From the NCBI GenBank assembly GCA_948099385.1, contig CANUEZ040000113.1, positions 10,304,501 to 10,368,500 on the forward strand: a stretch of 64,000 nucleotides of DNA, given 5' to 3'. Below are positions 36,450-49,560 of the stretch, one piece after another. The stretch's first letter is position 1; the number at the start of each line of letters is the position of its first letter. Both the position numbers and the translations under genes were made by a program. Source of the stretch: Fasciola hepatica (lineage: Eukaryota > Platyhelminthes > Trematoda > Plagiorchiida > Fasciolidae). A model generated the notes under the pieces. The model had not been told where the DNA came from, ran no database searches, and worked only from the letters and a program-made list of their open reading frames with translations.

Positions 36450-38720
36450 AGATGTTCAAGATTATAGTTTGTTCATTGAAGACTACTCATCAGGATGGAA
36501 CCAAAACCAAAGGGACATAGATGAAAACACCATTTACACCAAACATATTTAAACGAAATATAAACGTGTAGCTCCAAATTTTGCATACTTGCATTTCTGT
36601 TAACCGGAAATGGATCCACCTCTCTCAGAGTGGAACTGCTATATGTGCTACTGGAAAAATCACAGTTAAAGCACGATTTTCTTGGTAGTGTTTCATCCAT
36701 TAGCACAGCATTCATCGCTAACCTGTTCGTGGATCAGGTGTGCACATCCACATTGGTCTCTTGATTTTGCGAAAGTTTAGCGGATCTTATTCCGTTGTAA
36801 CAATCATTACCGATGTATTGATTGCTGTGGTTCACTCATTCCAACTACGCAGCAGCAATCTAACTCAAATATCAAAACAATTATCAGGATTTAAAATAAG
36901 GGAGTAATTCATGATTAACAGCACCATTTCGACTGGTAAGCTGTACAAATATACGTGTCACTTTTCATGTCACGTAGCCTTATCTTTTTGCATAATATCA
37001 TTGATTGGATGGATCTCGTGGTCATGTAGCACACTGTAGAAGCCCGATAAGCTCTAAATGACCAAGTGCTTTGGTCCAGCACTATGAATTAGTCATCACC
37101 ACCCGAAATTTGGTAGAGGCTTACTATACCTAGTAAATCTAGTAATTATTTCTAATTGTTGACTAGCCTGTTGTCTGGTGGCAGTTGTTGAATGGATAAT
37201 ATAACGATTGATCACCTTCAGTCTGATGATAAACTCCGATTTATCAAACAGATACAACCAATTTGACTGATGTATGCGCCGAAATCTTGAGGAATGCACT
37301 GTGCAACTTATTTTTACTTGCTTACAATTCCCGATGTGATAATTATATTGAAGCAAAAACACCGATGTGGAGAACACGTTATCAGTCAAGCAAGATACAA
37401 GAAAACACAAGTTCAAATCACTAAGGACTCATTGGTTATGGCGCTTTTGACTGTTACTGCTCAGCAGTACTTTACTGAAAAATCAAAACAACCACGAGTA
37501 GGATAAACCATAGACATAGCTACAAATAACAGTATAAATTCGATGAGTAGGTTGCTTTAACTTAAGAATTTCACTTGGTATAATGCGTAGTCATATCTTA
37601 CTGCCTATAATCACTGATTTGATGAATTTGCCGACCCCATGTAGAAGCTTGGCGAACACAGCTGTCCAAGAATATGAGTAGAGTTTTTAATACCTTCTTC
37701 TCACGTGACGAACTGATCACTTAATTACGTTTATCCTATCGTTTATTATGGTCTCTGCTATTTGGTATATTATTAATTAATCAAATCAGTCTCCAATCCT
37801 ACTAAGGATAAGTGTTTAAATTGTTTTTTCTCATGACTGCAATGAATCTATTTGAACAATTTTATCAAGCTGGTAAATATTGACGGATGAAAATCACATT
37901 AGTTTGTTCTGGTGAAATACATAACAACTGCAACTAATGTTTGCTTAATAATTTGCGCGCACACTGTAACTTTGGACATAGTTCAAGTAACTTCATAAAT
38001 TATCAGTTCACCAATGGTTACGACGCGGTATATCAGGTGACTTTGGAGAAATTTTCAGCATGCCAGCAAATTCCATCATTTCTGTCTTTCTTCTGGTGAA
38101 AAATTTTGTCATTCTGCAAAGAAGCACTTTGCTATGCGTGATAGACTTTGGAGTAATAACAATCTGTTTCATCATAACGAAACTGAACACTGGTAATCTG
38201 TCAGTGGAAAAAGCAAACAATTCTAGTGGACCACGTAGTCGCCTGGATTTCCGAATCACAAGGTCATTTCCTTTTTCGATTCTACTGAGTACGGGAAAAA
38301 TAAATACATAGATTGCGATTGGTCATGAGGACACTGATTGGGAGTTAAAAGATACTGCCGACCAAGCTACTGTCTACACCCATCCTTCACAATAATAAAT
38401 TGAAAAAGATTAGTATTCTGGCCTATACACCACCAATTCGGCCAGAGACAAAGCTGCTCCAATAGTGAAATGACTGTGAAGCGTGACCGCAGATCAGCTG
38501 TGAGAAAATTGGTCCACAGTTTGTTCTCAGTTTTGCACCTCTAAATGAAATAACTAAAAAGTTCACCAGTACCTATTCACAAATGGAGCTACACATAAGC
38601 GGTTGACAAAAGGTGCAACCATATGTTCGTCAGTACTCCTTTTCATAGACATGGACTAATAATGCTGTAGTCGCCAGTATTTGCACCTGTTTATCGGCCT
38701 GTAATCGCAACCAGCCCAAT
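36450..38720 (+). repeat. Repeat R3, copy a, interrupted by about 600 bp
   Basis: It is colinear with 55290-57000. Shared blocks include gttgtaacaatcatta.c near 36794, ggttcactca.tcc.ac nearby, gtgtcacttttcat near 36956, gtttatcctat near 37730, ggacactgat near 38330, ccgcagatca near 38490, and ggagctacaca near 38585. The two copies lose alignment from about 37085 to 37680, where only this copy has extra sequence. No coding frame is conserved between the copies, so R3 may be a non-coding or strongly decayed element of at least 1.6 kb. The family is unknown. Confidence 0.7.
37085..37680. other. Extra segment inside R3 copy a
   Basis: This interval has no counterpart in R3 copy b. It contains a plus-strand open block, 37294-37506, with a possible acceptor (attatattgaag) and the hydrophilic stretch RYKKTQVQITKDSLVMALLT, and a minus-strand frame at 37096-37416. 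Either it inserted into copy a or it was deleted from copy b. No target-site duplication or terminal repeat was identified. Confidence 0.45.
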
Positions 38721-41700
38721 AAACAGGAGACCTTGCAGGGTGTCGCCATCCTCAGTAAGATATCATCTAGTCATACGATCAGTGCGAATAGATAACACTG
38801 ATATCTCCATCCTTTCCGCCTCAACTATCACTTTTTCATGACAATCCATATTGGTATTTTTAGAGAATGATAAATTACCGACAAACTACCATTGATCTTG
38901 CGTTTCTCGAACTTCCATTACAGATTTCACTCAGTGTTATCAACACAGAACCAATGTTATGATAGTGTTTGCACATAACATGACCTGGAAGCACAAATTC
39001 TAGTTGCCTTTATTCTGTATGGTACAACGCATCCATTCCGCTGGGCCGAAGGTCCAGTAAATCTACTTCTAACTTTCAGCCTAAAACCGATAATGGTAGA
39101 TGTTCCAAGAATCCATCAATATTAATGAGTAGCATATCCCTACACACTTTCCCTGTGTCCACTGTTCATCCACCGACTTCATCGATATTAGCAATGCAGT
39201 CGCTTTATTCTATGTTGGGTCAGTGCACCCGTTCACGTTTCGGCGCTAAATTGTTTTCTGATCATATGCACTCGAGCTGCGTGCTGCATTAAATTCTCCC
39301 ACTAACTGGTTTGATCTGACTAGCCCTGAGATTATATCACCACTTTGTTTGTGTGTTAGCACAAACAAGCATACGAGAATACACGCACCCACAGACATGC
39401 ATACCTTATTACAAACCTCCAATCCGTCACTTTTTCCATCCAATCCGTATCGGTGGTTCACAAAACCAGGAATCAACCACAGAGCCGTTATTTTGTTTTT
39501 TCAAACTTTGTTCGCGGATTTCACTAAGCCGTAGTTACAACGAATCGCGGTTATATAAGTGCATCCAAGAGACCTTTTCTCTTTACTGGCCTTTACCATG
39601 CAATCGCGCAGTGGAAACAAATCTGGCAAATCCAGGGTGTCATCAGAGAGAAAGAGTTGATAAACTTGTTTACCCTGTGGATGAAATGAGAGCAAATTCA
39701 GTTTTCAATCTTTAGCGGGAACCTACCTGGAGACTGATTTTATCACACTTCATCTTCATGAGCAACCCAAATGCTTGTGAAGATTACATCACCTGCGTAC
39801 CCTTCATCAAGATTTAGCTTTAAACCTGGAGCCAATAATCGACATTTCATATCGGTCATGTCCTCTAATTCGTTCATCTCTTATCCAACTTTCGCGTACA
39901 CTTTTCCAGCTGACTTCATTGTTTACTTTGCGGTACACGTTATATTTTGCCTAATAACAACCCCCTGAGTAGTAAATTGCGAAATTCGACCTCAGACATT
40001 TTCTATATACCGGACCAGTTGTCATATAAATACTGATTCCAACCCCACCGGGGCCATCGAATAATCTTGGTTGAGACTTGTCGTGGCTCAGCTATGCTGG
40101 ATTAGAAAAGTTCTCATGGCGAGATAAATACTGTGATAATATCGGTCAAAATAATGAGAAATTAGGTGAGTGTTTGAATGACTTGTATTTGTTAGGCTCG
40201 GTTCTTCAACATTCTAGGAAAGCTGGAAAGTAACTGAGACTGGATTCCATCTAAACTTAGAGTATCATACAACCTCGGATATTCTACACACCTAAAGATA
40301 GTTCCGAGATTTGAACAAAGGATAATAATGTTCTAAAAGTGTTCAAAATCGGAAGGCTAGAGCACAATACCCAAGAGGGCTGTTGTTGACAGGATCTTTG
40401 AACCGGACTACAAAATAGGGCACGTGTTAGAATTGCATGAAAAACAGACCTAGGTCTTAGGAAATCCGTTTTTGCTCGTGCTTTTCAGAGGATTTGATAG
40501 CCACTTTCACAACAATTTTCACGGATAAGCAGTGTGTGATTATTCATTCATCTGAAATAGTACCAAAATGCCTTTTCAATTTAAATTGGCTTTATCAGTG
40601 ACATAAGAATTCATTGACTCTGCTCCAGTGAAATGTACATACAATAACTAAACGTTCATTACGGTTCATGATCACTTATTTGGGTTTTGGTTTATTATAC
40701 TTTAGAAAGTGATCACGATGCATCTTAAAACCATCCGATGTAACTGATTGTCATCCAGTTATCGAGTGACTCGCAGAGTAGTGACCCATATGTCGGAAGT
40801 CAGAGAACACAAACTGGCCTAACTACGTGTACCACAGGGGAATCATTCAAGTACAAGTGAATAAAACCTGGGGACAGTCCGAAGGCAACAGACAAATCAA
40901 TCGAGGTAGGTCAATCTCCCGTCAAATGGGTAGCAGGCGAATGCGGACCGGGCTGAGAACAAAGTCACCAATAAACAAGGGGCCGGAAATAATATGAGAC
41001 GGATATCAAAGGATGGTCAATCACGATCAGCGGACAGCGAAAGTGTGGAACGTTAATGCAGGTCATGGGACACAGGGAACAGTGGGGGATAGGATGAACA
41101 CTAAATAACAAGGAAGACGCCATGAGAAACAATGATGTTGGTGGTGGTAAGCAAAATGATAAGATATTTTCCTCAAATAGGCCTAATGAGAATGTTCTCA
41201 TCCATTGCACTAGCTAGTTAGAAGATTCTACTGCGTTGAACCGTATTAGTTTAATTGCTCAGGGCATGTTATCCACACGGAATGAAGAGTTGGTTTCACC
41301 ATTCGTTGCCCCACCAACGAATTGGTTCAAACTGGCATTGAGTAAGGTCTCCCTGGATTGGTCCGTCAAATGGTCACTAACCTTTCAAAGTGAATCTGTT
41401 CTTGTCATATCAATCCGTGTCATCGTTTTGCTAGCCTGTCTTCCGCGATTCTGTTGGCCCAATCCTTGACCCGGATTCTGGACAGGTGTTAACCTGCTGT
41501 CTGCTAACGAGACTAAATCTTCTATCGAAGTTGTGTCAACCCATACTCTCAGAACGGAAACTAGCATGCGGGCATGGATCTGATCGGACTGGCATGAAAC
41601 ATGTGAATAAGTGTGTGACAGCTTGGCTAGACAGGCATGAATACTAGAGTGGAGAATAGGGTGAGTACATATTCGGCATGGAGACCGGCATCCGAAGCGC

Positions 41701-44254
41701 ACAGGAATCATGGAAACTGGTCAATTTGCGCCAGAGATAGAAAATGGTTGCCCATAACATGAAGTCCAAACTGAGTCAGAGTTAAATTTGTCCTTAACAT
41801 GGGGAGCTGCATTTCTTTTGTTGGTTATGAAAACCGATATATCTGGCAAATTCACTCCTTCCAGATCGTCACATGGTACTGAATCAGTCATGCTCTACTG
41901 GGTGTCTGCCCATCCCCTACCCTGAATTCTTCTTTCCCATTTAGGAGTAGAAGCTCCTTTGTATCCGGATTATCATTGTGCTGACCAAACCATCTCCGTT
42001 GACCTCTTAGTGAGTTAGTTGAAGTTATCGACATGATGTCAATCACTTTCCATTCAGTTTTGATTGTAATAACAGTGAGGAGTTTGTAGAGTGATTCACT
42101 GTCGTATCTATCTGCACCAAAGCATCTTCGACATGATAATAACTTCCCACGATCCCTTTTTATATATCTGCAAACATATTTTATCAAAGGTCTCGGGTTT
42201 TTTCACCGAGTGAGTAGCAGGTGGTATGGCGTTATCACATCTTCTCGGTCGCCCTCTGAATGTGGATCCAGAGGTCTCTCGTTCAGAGTTCTTTAAAATA
42301 CAACAACGAGTGCAATAAAAGGATTGCCCGTTTAGCCGTTGTTCTCTGTACAGAAGCGGATAAGCGCTGTACCTTCGGATTGCTAATACTACTACTGAAA
42401 ACAGTAGCAATAGTTAAGTTATAACTTTTTCTGAATTCTTCCAAAAAACGTTGAATCAGGTGGGAACCCTGGTGCTCTCACCCTTCCTACAAAGCTACCC
42501 GAAACACTGGGACATACAGGACCTACAGTATAAAGTCTACATGTCCCCCTATTAGTGGAGTGTCTTCGAACATCTGTTTAACCAACTTCAGTCGATCTGT
42601 GATTACATTTCTGCGCTACAATGTTTCCGTCTGTTGGTGCGTTGTTTGGGCAAGAGACTGGTGGTTTCAATGTGAGAAAATCATGCGAAACGTACCACGG
42701 GAGACAGACAGCTCGATCTACACCATCCTGTCATTTGTGCCAACATGCTGGTGAAAGGCCAACAACCACCAGAAGCGTGCAACCGGGTTGGAATGATTAG
42801 TGCGGCAGGTGACAAGTGAACCGTGTCTAAAGGCAGTGACTACCGGCCACATATATATTTGCAGTGGGTGTAACAGGCTCTGTGTTTCTTTGTTTGTTGG
42901 TGCATCCATGTGCGTTGGCCTGTATGCGCTAGCTATGGTACACAGACAGCGGTGATATAATCTTACGGATTGTGGGCTGAAACTAGTCCTAGTGTCCAGG
43001 ACAGCGCGTTTAAGTAGAACCAGAAAACCTTTTTGGGAGGTAAAATTGAGTATGTTTAGGCACAGTGATCTAACATTGACGGAAGCGACTGCACCGCTAA
43101 GGGTGAACGGTACATGTTGAATATAAGAAAAATGTGTTGGGAGATTCATCGTCTATGCGAAGTACCGATTTGGATTGACAAGACAAAGTGACAACTACGT
43201 GTGACATTGGAAAACCAGTGAGGCACATTTTAATCTTACTGAAAATGGAGATGCCTTCTATCATTGGGCGATTATGATAACAGGAAGACAAACAAGTTTA
43301 TGTAGTGGACACCTCAAAAAAATCATGGGTTTCGGGCTTACTCTCCGTGTTCTGAAGGGTTAATGATGACAACTTAGGTATAGGTTGTGTTCGTTGTGTT
43401 CGGAGAGGTGACGTTACATTTATTTCACGGATGTAAACAAAATCTGGCCGTAGACGACAAGTACGCCGTAATCAAGCAAGTAAGTCAGCGAAAGAGCTCA
43501 CTTACATGTGCCTTTATGCGCAAGAAAGAGTAAAGCCAATCAGTACATAGCAAAATGGATAGGTCAATACTGCTGGCGATGAAGCATGATCGAAGGTCAA
43601 TGTAAAGCAGGCGTATGTCCATTCATGAGAATGACATCGACCGATTATCCGCGTAGTGTGCTTGACATTAACTAGACACAACAGTGTCGACATATTGGGA
43701 GTAGATACAAATCCATAAATAGGGTCTAATGGACCGGACACCCTTTCGGTTACGATGCTGAAGCATTTAGGGATCAAAAATCATAACAGACTATGGATCA
43801 ACTGTCTCACACGTGATCAACCGATCGCGTTTCCCAGTCATTCCACTGTTAGGGCAGTCTTACTACCGACTGACTGACTGGTGCTCCTGTCCGGTGAAAT
43901 ATTATAAATACCCACCTCTCTCACTTTAATATTTGGATGAATGAGTGCGGACAGCGGCTTGTTTGTCAATATTTTTTAACTCAAGATTTGCGGTATTGTT
44001 TGGGAACGGATTCCATATATTTCTATGTTCCACACATTTATCGGCATGGTTGAAATCAGAAGGATACAGATTGAATTAGTTGGCCAGAATTCTTGGCGAC
44101 TAAGCCTCAGTTTTTGAAATGAAGTGAAGTTGAATTTACCAACAAGTTCAACCTTCTCAGTTAAATAACTGATATCTATTCGTAACCATCGGTGACTACC
44201 TCAATCACTGAATAACAGTATTTTCTTCCAAATTCGAGATAAGAATGGATTAGC
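38721..44254. other. Long unassigned stretch
   Basis: No named domain was found in 5.5 kb. Several minus-strand frames are longer than their surroundings: 42718-43149 (143 codons), 41385-41711 (108 codons) and 42108-42410 (100 codons). The region 40860-43200 is somewhat richer in G+C than the flanks, so it may hold another decayed retroelement. A TATA-like sequence (gcggttatataagtgc) at 39547 and the (CA)-rich tract near 39350 are unremarkable on their own. Confidence 0.35.
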
Positions 44255-44702
44255 GTGCACACGATAATAGCAGTTGTAGTGCATTCTGCCAGAACTAAAC
44301 TAGGTGTTTATCATGCCTATTTGACAGCTGGAGTGACATTATTTTCATCACAGTATGCCAGTTACTGGACAAAATATAATAACCAAGTTCAACCCGCAGT
44401 CAGTCAGACTTTACCTCCTGTCATACTCTACGTGAACCTTGTCAGAGTAAAAGCTTTTAAGTGGACGGTCCATGAGGTCGATAAAATATACCGGGCCAGA
44501 CCACTACACTGGATTATTTTTCTTGCGTCAGGCTTCCACGATATCCATACTACCAGTGATCATAGCCAGGTAGGACGATACGTCTATGTATGATGACAAG
44601 GGAGGCTTTTGTATTCGTGCAACATAATCGCCAATTTAGCTATCATTATTCTTTCTTCCCTTCCCACTTTGCCACTCCATCGAGAACTTAATTTTTATGT
44701 AG

Positions 44703-45017
44703 GTTGCTGCTGAGGAGCTTCAATCAGAACAGTCACAATCCAAGAACCGTTAATTGTTATTCCAACTGGACTAGAATCATTGAAGTCTCCCACATTCAGG
44801 AGACCGTTGTGAATACTGGAGATCAGAACACAAACGGTTTCGAAAGAAACTCTGTGCTAACGAATGACATACCGCGTATCAGATAATACTTGATTTGCTA
44901 TTCGGCTCAGGCTTTCTATGCAAGGCGCTGCTAAATTGATCAACATTCCCCGTTTACCCATAATGAACGAGTTCACGTCGGATTATATACCACTAACGGT
45001 CCACTCGATTTGCCTAG
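44703..45017 (+). CDS. Candidate exons, unidentified protein (block X0)
   Basis: The first segment, 44703-44875, follows an acceptor atttttatgtag. It is open in a frame reading IIEVSHIQETVVNTGDQNTN, and may end at CCGC before GTATCA. A 49 bp intron ends at tctatgcaag. The second segment, 44925-45017, reads KLINIPRLPIMNEFTSDYIP and ends at CTAG before a perfect GTAAGT donor. The junction keeps phase. A further segment, 46398-46520 (acceptor tttttcacttcacag, donor GTGAAT), reads LEVRRLRIGCAYTTDETQDF and would also join in phase. An alternative frame reads through 44255-44569 into a short end at 44752. The product is unknown. Confidence 0.3.
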
Positions 45018-46397
45018 GTAAGTTTATCCGATCACTCTGTGGTAAAAATAACACTTCTGCATGTATAATTTGCAAATTCCAGTGTGGTTCACCATTTTCT
45101 TAAGCAGAAAATGCAACCCAACATTCCTCGCGAGAATTCAGACGAAGTCAAAATCTGACAACTGTTATCGTTTTCAGTGGTAAAATTGGCCATTTGAAGC
45201 TTCGGGGGTGTACCCATTCACGGAGAACACACTGTTCAATACGAAAAGCTTGTTTCTGAGATGTTGAATATTTTGTTGATCCCACACGTCGATCGACTTT
45301 TCTCGAATCCTTCGTGGCTCCTATAAAATGTGTGCCATATCATCGTATCCATGAGTAACGGATCGGCGCCTACCGATAGATCACATCAACCTTTTTTGAT
45401 GGACGTATCCGTGAACATGTACTGCACTGCCTCTCAATATACCGCTCGAATTTCGAAGCAAATCTGTTCACATCTGACTTATCAGTTCTAGTGCCACGTT
45501 GATTTAACATAAGCCCGAGGAAAATAACCCCGACGTGATGGCATAAATAACAGTCTAGTTCTGATAGAGTCATAGACGATGGGACAACGATATTGACCAA
45601 AGCGATAAAACGTCGATGAAATACAAGCAAGTAGCTTTGGAGAGCCATAGTTTCCTTTTGCAGTGTCAGCCTAACTCATCCGACCATAAATCAATCTGTC
45701 ACGTTCACGCAGTCAATTCTATACTGAATCAATGTAGCTCATATGGCTCAAATTTACATGTGGTAATTCTGTCTTATTCATATAAAATGTGAGTAAACGG
45801 ATTTTTGGACTAGTGTTAATTTGTACAGGCTACACTATAATCATCATCCATTTATTTCCGCACTCAAACAAACACACTGTGTGTATGATTCCTCTTTGTG
45901 CAACCCTCGATATTGGTTATAACTGAAATAAAGTCCGTGGGCATGATCCGCTCCATATCAAGTGACTGTGTTCCGCGAGTTTGTACAAGCCAATCACATT
46001 GCTCAAATATCAGTACCAGTGTGCGTGTGTTCTGTTACGTATTTCATACCCATAAAAATGCCGTGTTTTGTTGGTAAACGCGCCACTAAGTTTCAGTGCC
46101 AGTTTGAGTGTTTTCTGATTCCATTTTGGGTAATGCAGTTAGTACATTACACCTGAGTATGTAAGCCTGGACCGCATTTTCCTAGCTATGAAAATCATAA
46201 GCCTAGGAGTTACGAAAATTGTTCCACAAAAGTGGGTGGTAAATGGCAAGTGTTTGCGTTGAACACAGGCTACAAGGGACGAAGTGGCCAGCCCATGTCA
46301 GAGCAATGAAGACCCTCGCGAAAACACCATCCTGCAAGAAGTCAGTATCCCTCACACTTGCAGTAAGTCTTAAAAATTAGCGTTTTTCACTTCACAG

Positions 46398-46520
46398 CGG
46401 ATATGCTGGAAGTGAGAAGGTTGAGAATTGGTTGTGCTTATACCACTGATGAAACCCAGGATTTCTACGAATACCATGTGCGCCCGCAGCACTTAACGAA
46501 ATTAGAGCATGTTTTGATAG
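46398..46520 (+). CDS. Candidate internal exon, unidentified protein
   Basis: This 123 bp segment is bounded by a strong acceptor (a T-rich tract, then cttcacag at 46397) and a good donor (GATAG before GTGAAT at 46521). It is open in one frame with FYEYHVRPQHLTKLEHVLI at its end. It joins in phase to the exon ending at 45017. It does not join in phase to the block starting at the ATG at 46549, which lies only 28 bp downstream. Either an exon is missing or two transcripts meet here. Confidence 0.35.
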
Positions 46521-46548
46521 GTGAATTTTGCAGTAAAAGACCACATCG

Positions 46549-49500
46549 ATGCTTGACCACTATTCAAGCTCCGATGAATCGGACAGTTCACCGGAAATGG
46601 AGGGCTGCCGAAGACATTCTGAAAAGGACAACATTCCACCAATATTTAATTCTTGTCCGACACCACCAAACAAACTGGAACTAAGGTATTTGAAGATATT
46701 TTCATGTGAATAATGCTCAGAGAAAAAATTCCATCACCATCAATAATTCCAAGAAGATTACCTATGAGGAGAATATCCAACTCGAAGGACTGCTCTCGTG
46801 TGGAACCGACTGGTTCCTATCTTGACAGTCAATCGAGGTCTACAAATGAAGCAACGAAGCAAAGGCTTTAGAAGATGCAAGACGATATTGAAAGTATGAA
46901 GGATAAGCCTTCAATCGTTACGTGAATGTTGTCTGTAGAATATCTTGTTCGAGTACGGGAAATGTGTTGCAAAATTTTGGCCGCAATTCTCCAAAAGAGA
47001 TCCACGTTTCGAAGGTGAACACAGCTGGCTTTGGAGTGTTGCAAGGTACTTCCTTTTAACTACCAAAGTATTTCCCTATAAGCTTATACCTATTTTCAAT
47101 TTATTTTCCAGATGCTGCTAAATCACATACTGTTTTCGCGAATCATTCTGATTCAGAGTTCCGATTTCATGTTCGCATGAGGCTGCACAACACGAGATCT
47201 CAGAAATGCATTCGGTGAAACCGGGATTACCAAGTAGGCCCCGTAGATTTTCAGACTGCACCGCGCCTGGAATCGAAAGAGCCGGAGAGTACTGCTTGAA
47301 CTTGTAAACGTCCAAATATATTGTTCCAATTATTATTTGTTTTTGATCACGCGCCACTGTCGAATCGAGTAGTAAGAAGAAGTGGGAGAAATTTTCGGGA
47401 TATTAGCCATAAGAATTACGACTAGGTCATTCATGTAGGTGTTATCGTTCGGTTAGTGAAATATTGCTGATATGACAGCGCGAGGGTTCATTTATTCAGT
47501 GATTCATTTTACAACTAATAATGTAAGAACTTCGGGGAAGCCGGAGCGGTGGTTCCTAAATAAAACGGGTTCTGTCACATTTCATTGACAAGTGTTTTTA
47601 TGTGGTATTCAAGTGGTATTATTAAGTGATATTCATGTGGTATTTAAGCGGTACTATTAGATGGTAATTGAGCTATGCTATCGGGGTCACTGAACATATG
47701 GAATATACCTTTATGAAGTATCAAAACTTGTTTTTAACATGTTTTTACTAATTTTTGTGCTGGCTGAGTACAAAACAACGTAAGAAAAGTCTGCCATTTA
47801 GAGGTACCGTAAGTAGGTAGAGGAGCCACGGCTGAAGCAGTATAATGTGACGATCTAGCGAGGGAATTCGGTGGGCGGTGTAAAGATTTATTGAATTAGG
47901 ACCAAGAAATTCAGCTTGCCGAATCGAAGAACTGCAACAAACTGATTCATTTGAGGTTCCATGCGCCCTATTCTAAATTTACCTCCTAATAACCAAGCCG
48001 TTTGCTAGCCTTTCTTGCATCTTCACCACTAAACTCCATGCATGTCATACTCTTGGCTTCCTCAAGTGCGCAACAATTGTTGTTCAGTCATACTGGGTCA
48101 CACAGTCGATTCCAGGCTTGATTCTACGCCAAGTGTCGTTTGACCCTAATTCCTATGAGTCTAGCTGTTTGTCTTACCTATTCGACTTTAACGTTTACGT
48201 AATCTTTTCCACCCAGTCTGCCTTATCCGTGTGAACGACCGGACTTGGCCGTCTCCCGCTGATCTCGCTCTTTCTTCTAACCACGATTATTCTGCTTGTT
48301 CTTAACCCACGCTTTTGTGCGTGTGTTCCCTCTCATCAGTTATTCACTTATGTTCGTTGACTGGCTAAAATATCCTCAATAAATGAGGACCTAATGTGTA
48401 AGCTACTTGAATCGTTCCTGCATTCTGTCTCAAATATGTCCTGTCTATTGTTGCGTGGTCATCTAGAAGGCTTTATTGGCTGTATTAATTCAGCGATCGT
48501 TTTGTCCAAAATTTTCGATATGTAATTTTTATTTTTTGACAATCTGTTCTCTAATACAGGTAGTAAAGCGGGCAGGTGTTCTGTGTCTTGGGACTTGGGG
48601 TTTGTTTATCTGCGAGTCATTGAATTAGGGGACGAAAATCCTGTACACTGGTAATGACACGAAGTTTATATGCCACAAAAGAAAGGTACTGCAAAATCAG
48701 TGCAGATCGAGTGATATAGAAAAACAAACAGCACAGCGACCTTTGAAGGCCCCGCCACTACTTGCTAGTAATTGTAGATACAAAAAATGACATAGTGGAT
48801 CATTATTGTGGTCATTCTCTTGACTCTCTATCTGTTTGCATTGTACTGCAGTTAAACCATTATTACTTTTCGTAGTCTTCTATAAAAGACGAACCTATTC
48901 AGTCGCTTAATTCCACTGGTAACTTTTCTTAGCTTTGGATCAGTGAACTTATGCACGATAGTGAAATTCGCAGACAAATTGACACGGGCAGTGAGCAATT
49001 TATAAAGAGTCATAAATCACTTCAGATGGAGTACGTGTACGTGCCTTGTATACGCCCACTATGTGGAGGTGAGAAAACTTTCCTTGTTTTGATCGATCTC
49101 GTTTTACTAGCACTAAAATGACAATTTATACAAGATGCATGATGGTCGCAATTAACTTCTGGCCTGAAAACGTGTTAATTCACATGTTATTCACAACCAT
49201 CCCTTCAAAGTGGACAATCTGGCAACCAACCAACTGGTTTAATCGGTTCAAAAAACAATCAGCACATGATCATCACCTCTACTCGCTTCGTTAATGCCAA
49301 TATTGTCCTTGGTTCAGGACAGAGTAAGACGTACTGGCTGCTCCGAAAACCATTGTGCTGTCTGCTAAACGGAATCGGTCGTCTGTAGACAATGTACCAG
49401 CCCATTTCTTCACACTATGTTCTAGGGAATCCTGTTTCTCTTTCATCAGTTATGTGTGTCTGGAATGTGTTGGCAACTTCAAATTTTCAATATGTGCTCA

Positions 49501-49560
49501 CAAACTCAAATCACTGATACAGATTTCAACATTTTTTGAGTTTTATCCAAAAGTGACGAC
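46549..49560 (+). CDS. Candidate multi-exon gene with micro-introns (block X), unidentified
   Basis: This is the best host-gene candidate. From the ATG at 46549 the first exon is Ser/Glu-rich (DHYSSSDESDSSPEMEG) and ends at 46685 before GTATTT. A 35 bp intron ends at gctcag. The second exon, 46721-46837, reads IPSPSIIPRRLPMRRISNSK. Further exons are 46939-47045 (NVLQNFGRNSPKEIHVSKVN), 47112-47214 (acceptor atttattttccag; HTVFANHSDSEFRFHV), 48944-49068 (DSEIRRQIDTGSEQFIKSHK; donor GTGAGA) and 49389 to about 49560, which is Cys-rich. All five junctions keep phase (2/1, 2/1, 1/2, 2/1, 1/2). The donor at 46837 (GTCTAC) is weak; without it the frame stops at 46866-46868. The long intron 47215-48943 holds a minisatellite. 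The end is unresolved. An N-terminal acidic Ser-rich tail followed by a basic region is all that can be said; no family is recognised. Confidence 0.42.
47597..47670. repeat. Short minisatellite of about 11-13 bp units
   Basis: The core GTGGTATT recurs with variants: tatgtggtattc, aagtggtattatta, agtgatattca, tgtggtattta, agcggtactatta, gatggtaatt. Six imperfect units in about 75 bp sit inside the long candidate intron of block X. Confidence 0.8.
47950..48440. other. Pyrimidine-rich segment, possible solo LTR or intron sequence
   Basis: The plus strand is strongly C/T-rich, with ctcaataaatgagg at 48373-48386 providing an AATAAA hexamer. Such composition is seen in retroelement LTRs and also in introns. 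No second copy in the window supports an LTR call. Confidence 0.25.

Noticed and set aside
46549..46685. Resemblance of the Ser-rich N-terminus of block X to the start of USB1-type phosphodiesterases
   Set aside because: Only low-complexity Ser/Asp/Glu sequence is shared. None of the downstream exons carries the H-x-S motifs of that family.
47950..48440. A solo LTR with a polyadenylation signal
   Set aside because: No TG...CA ends, target-site duplication or second copy could be found. Composition alone is not enough.
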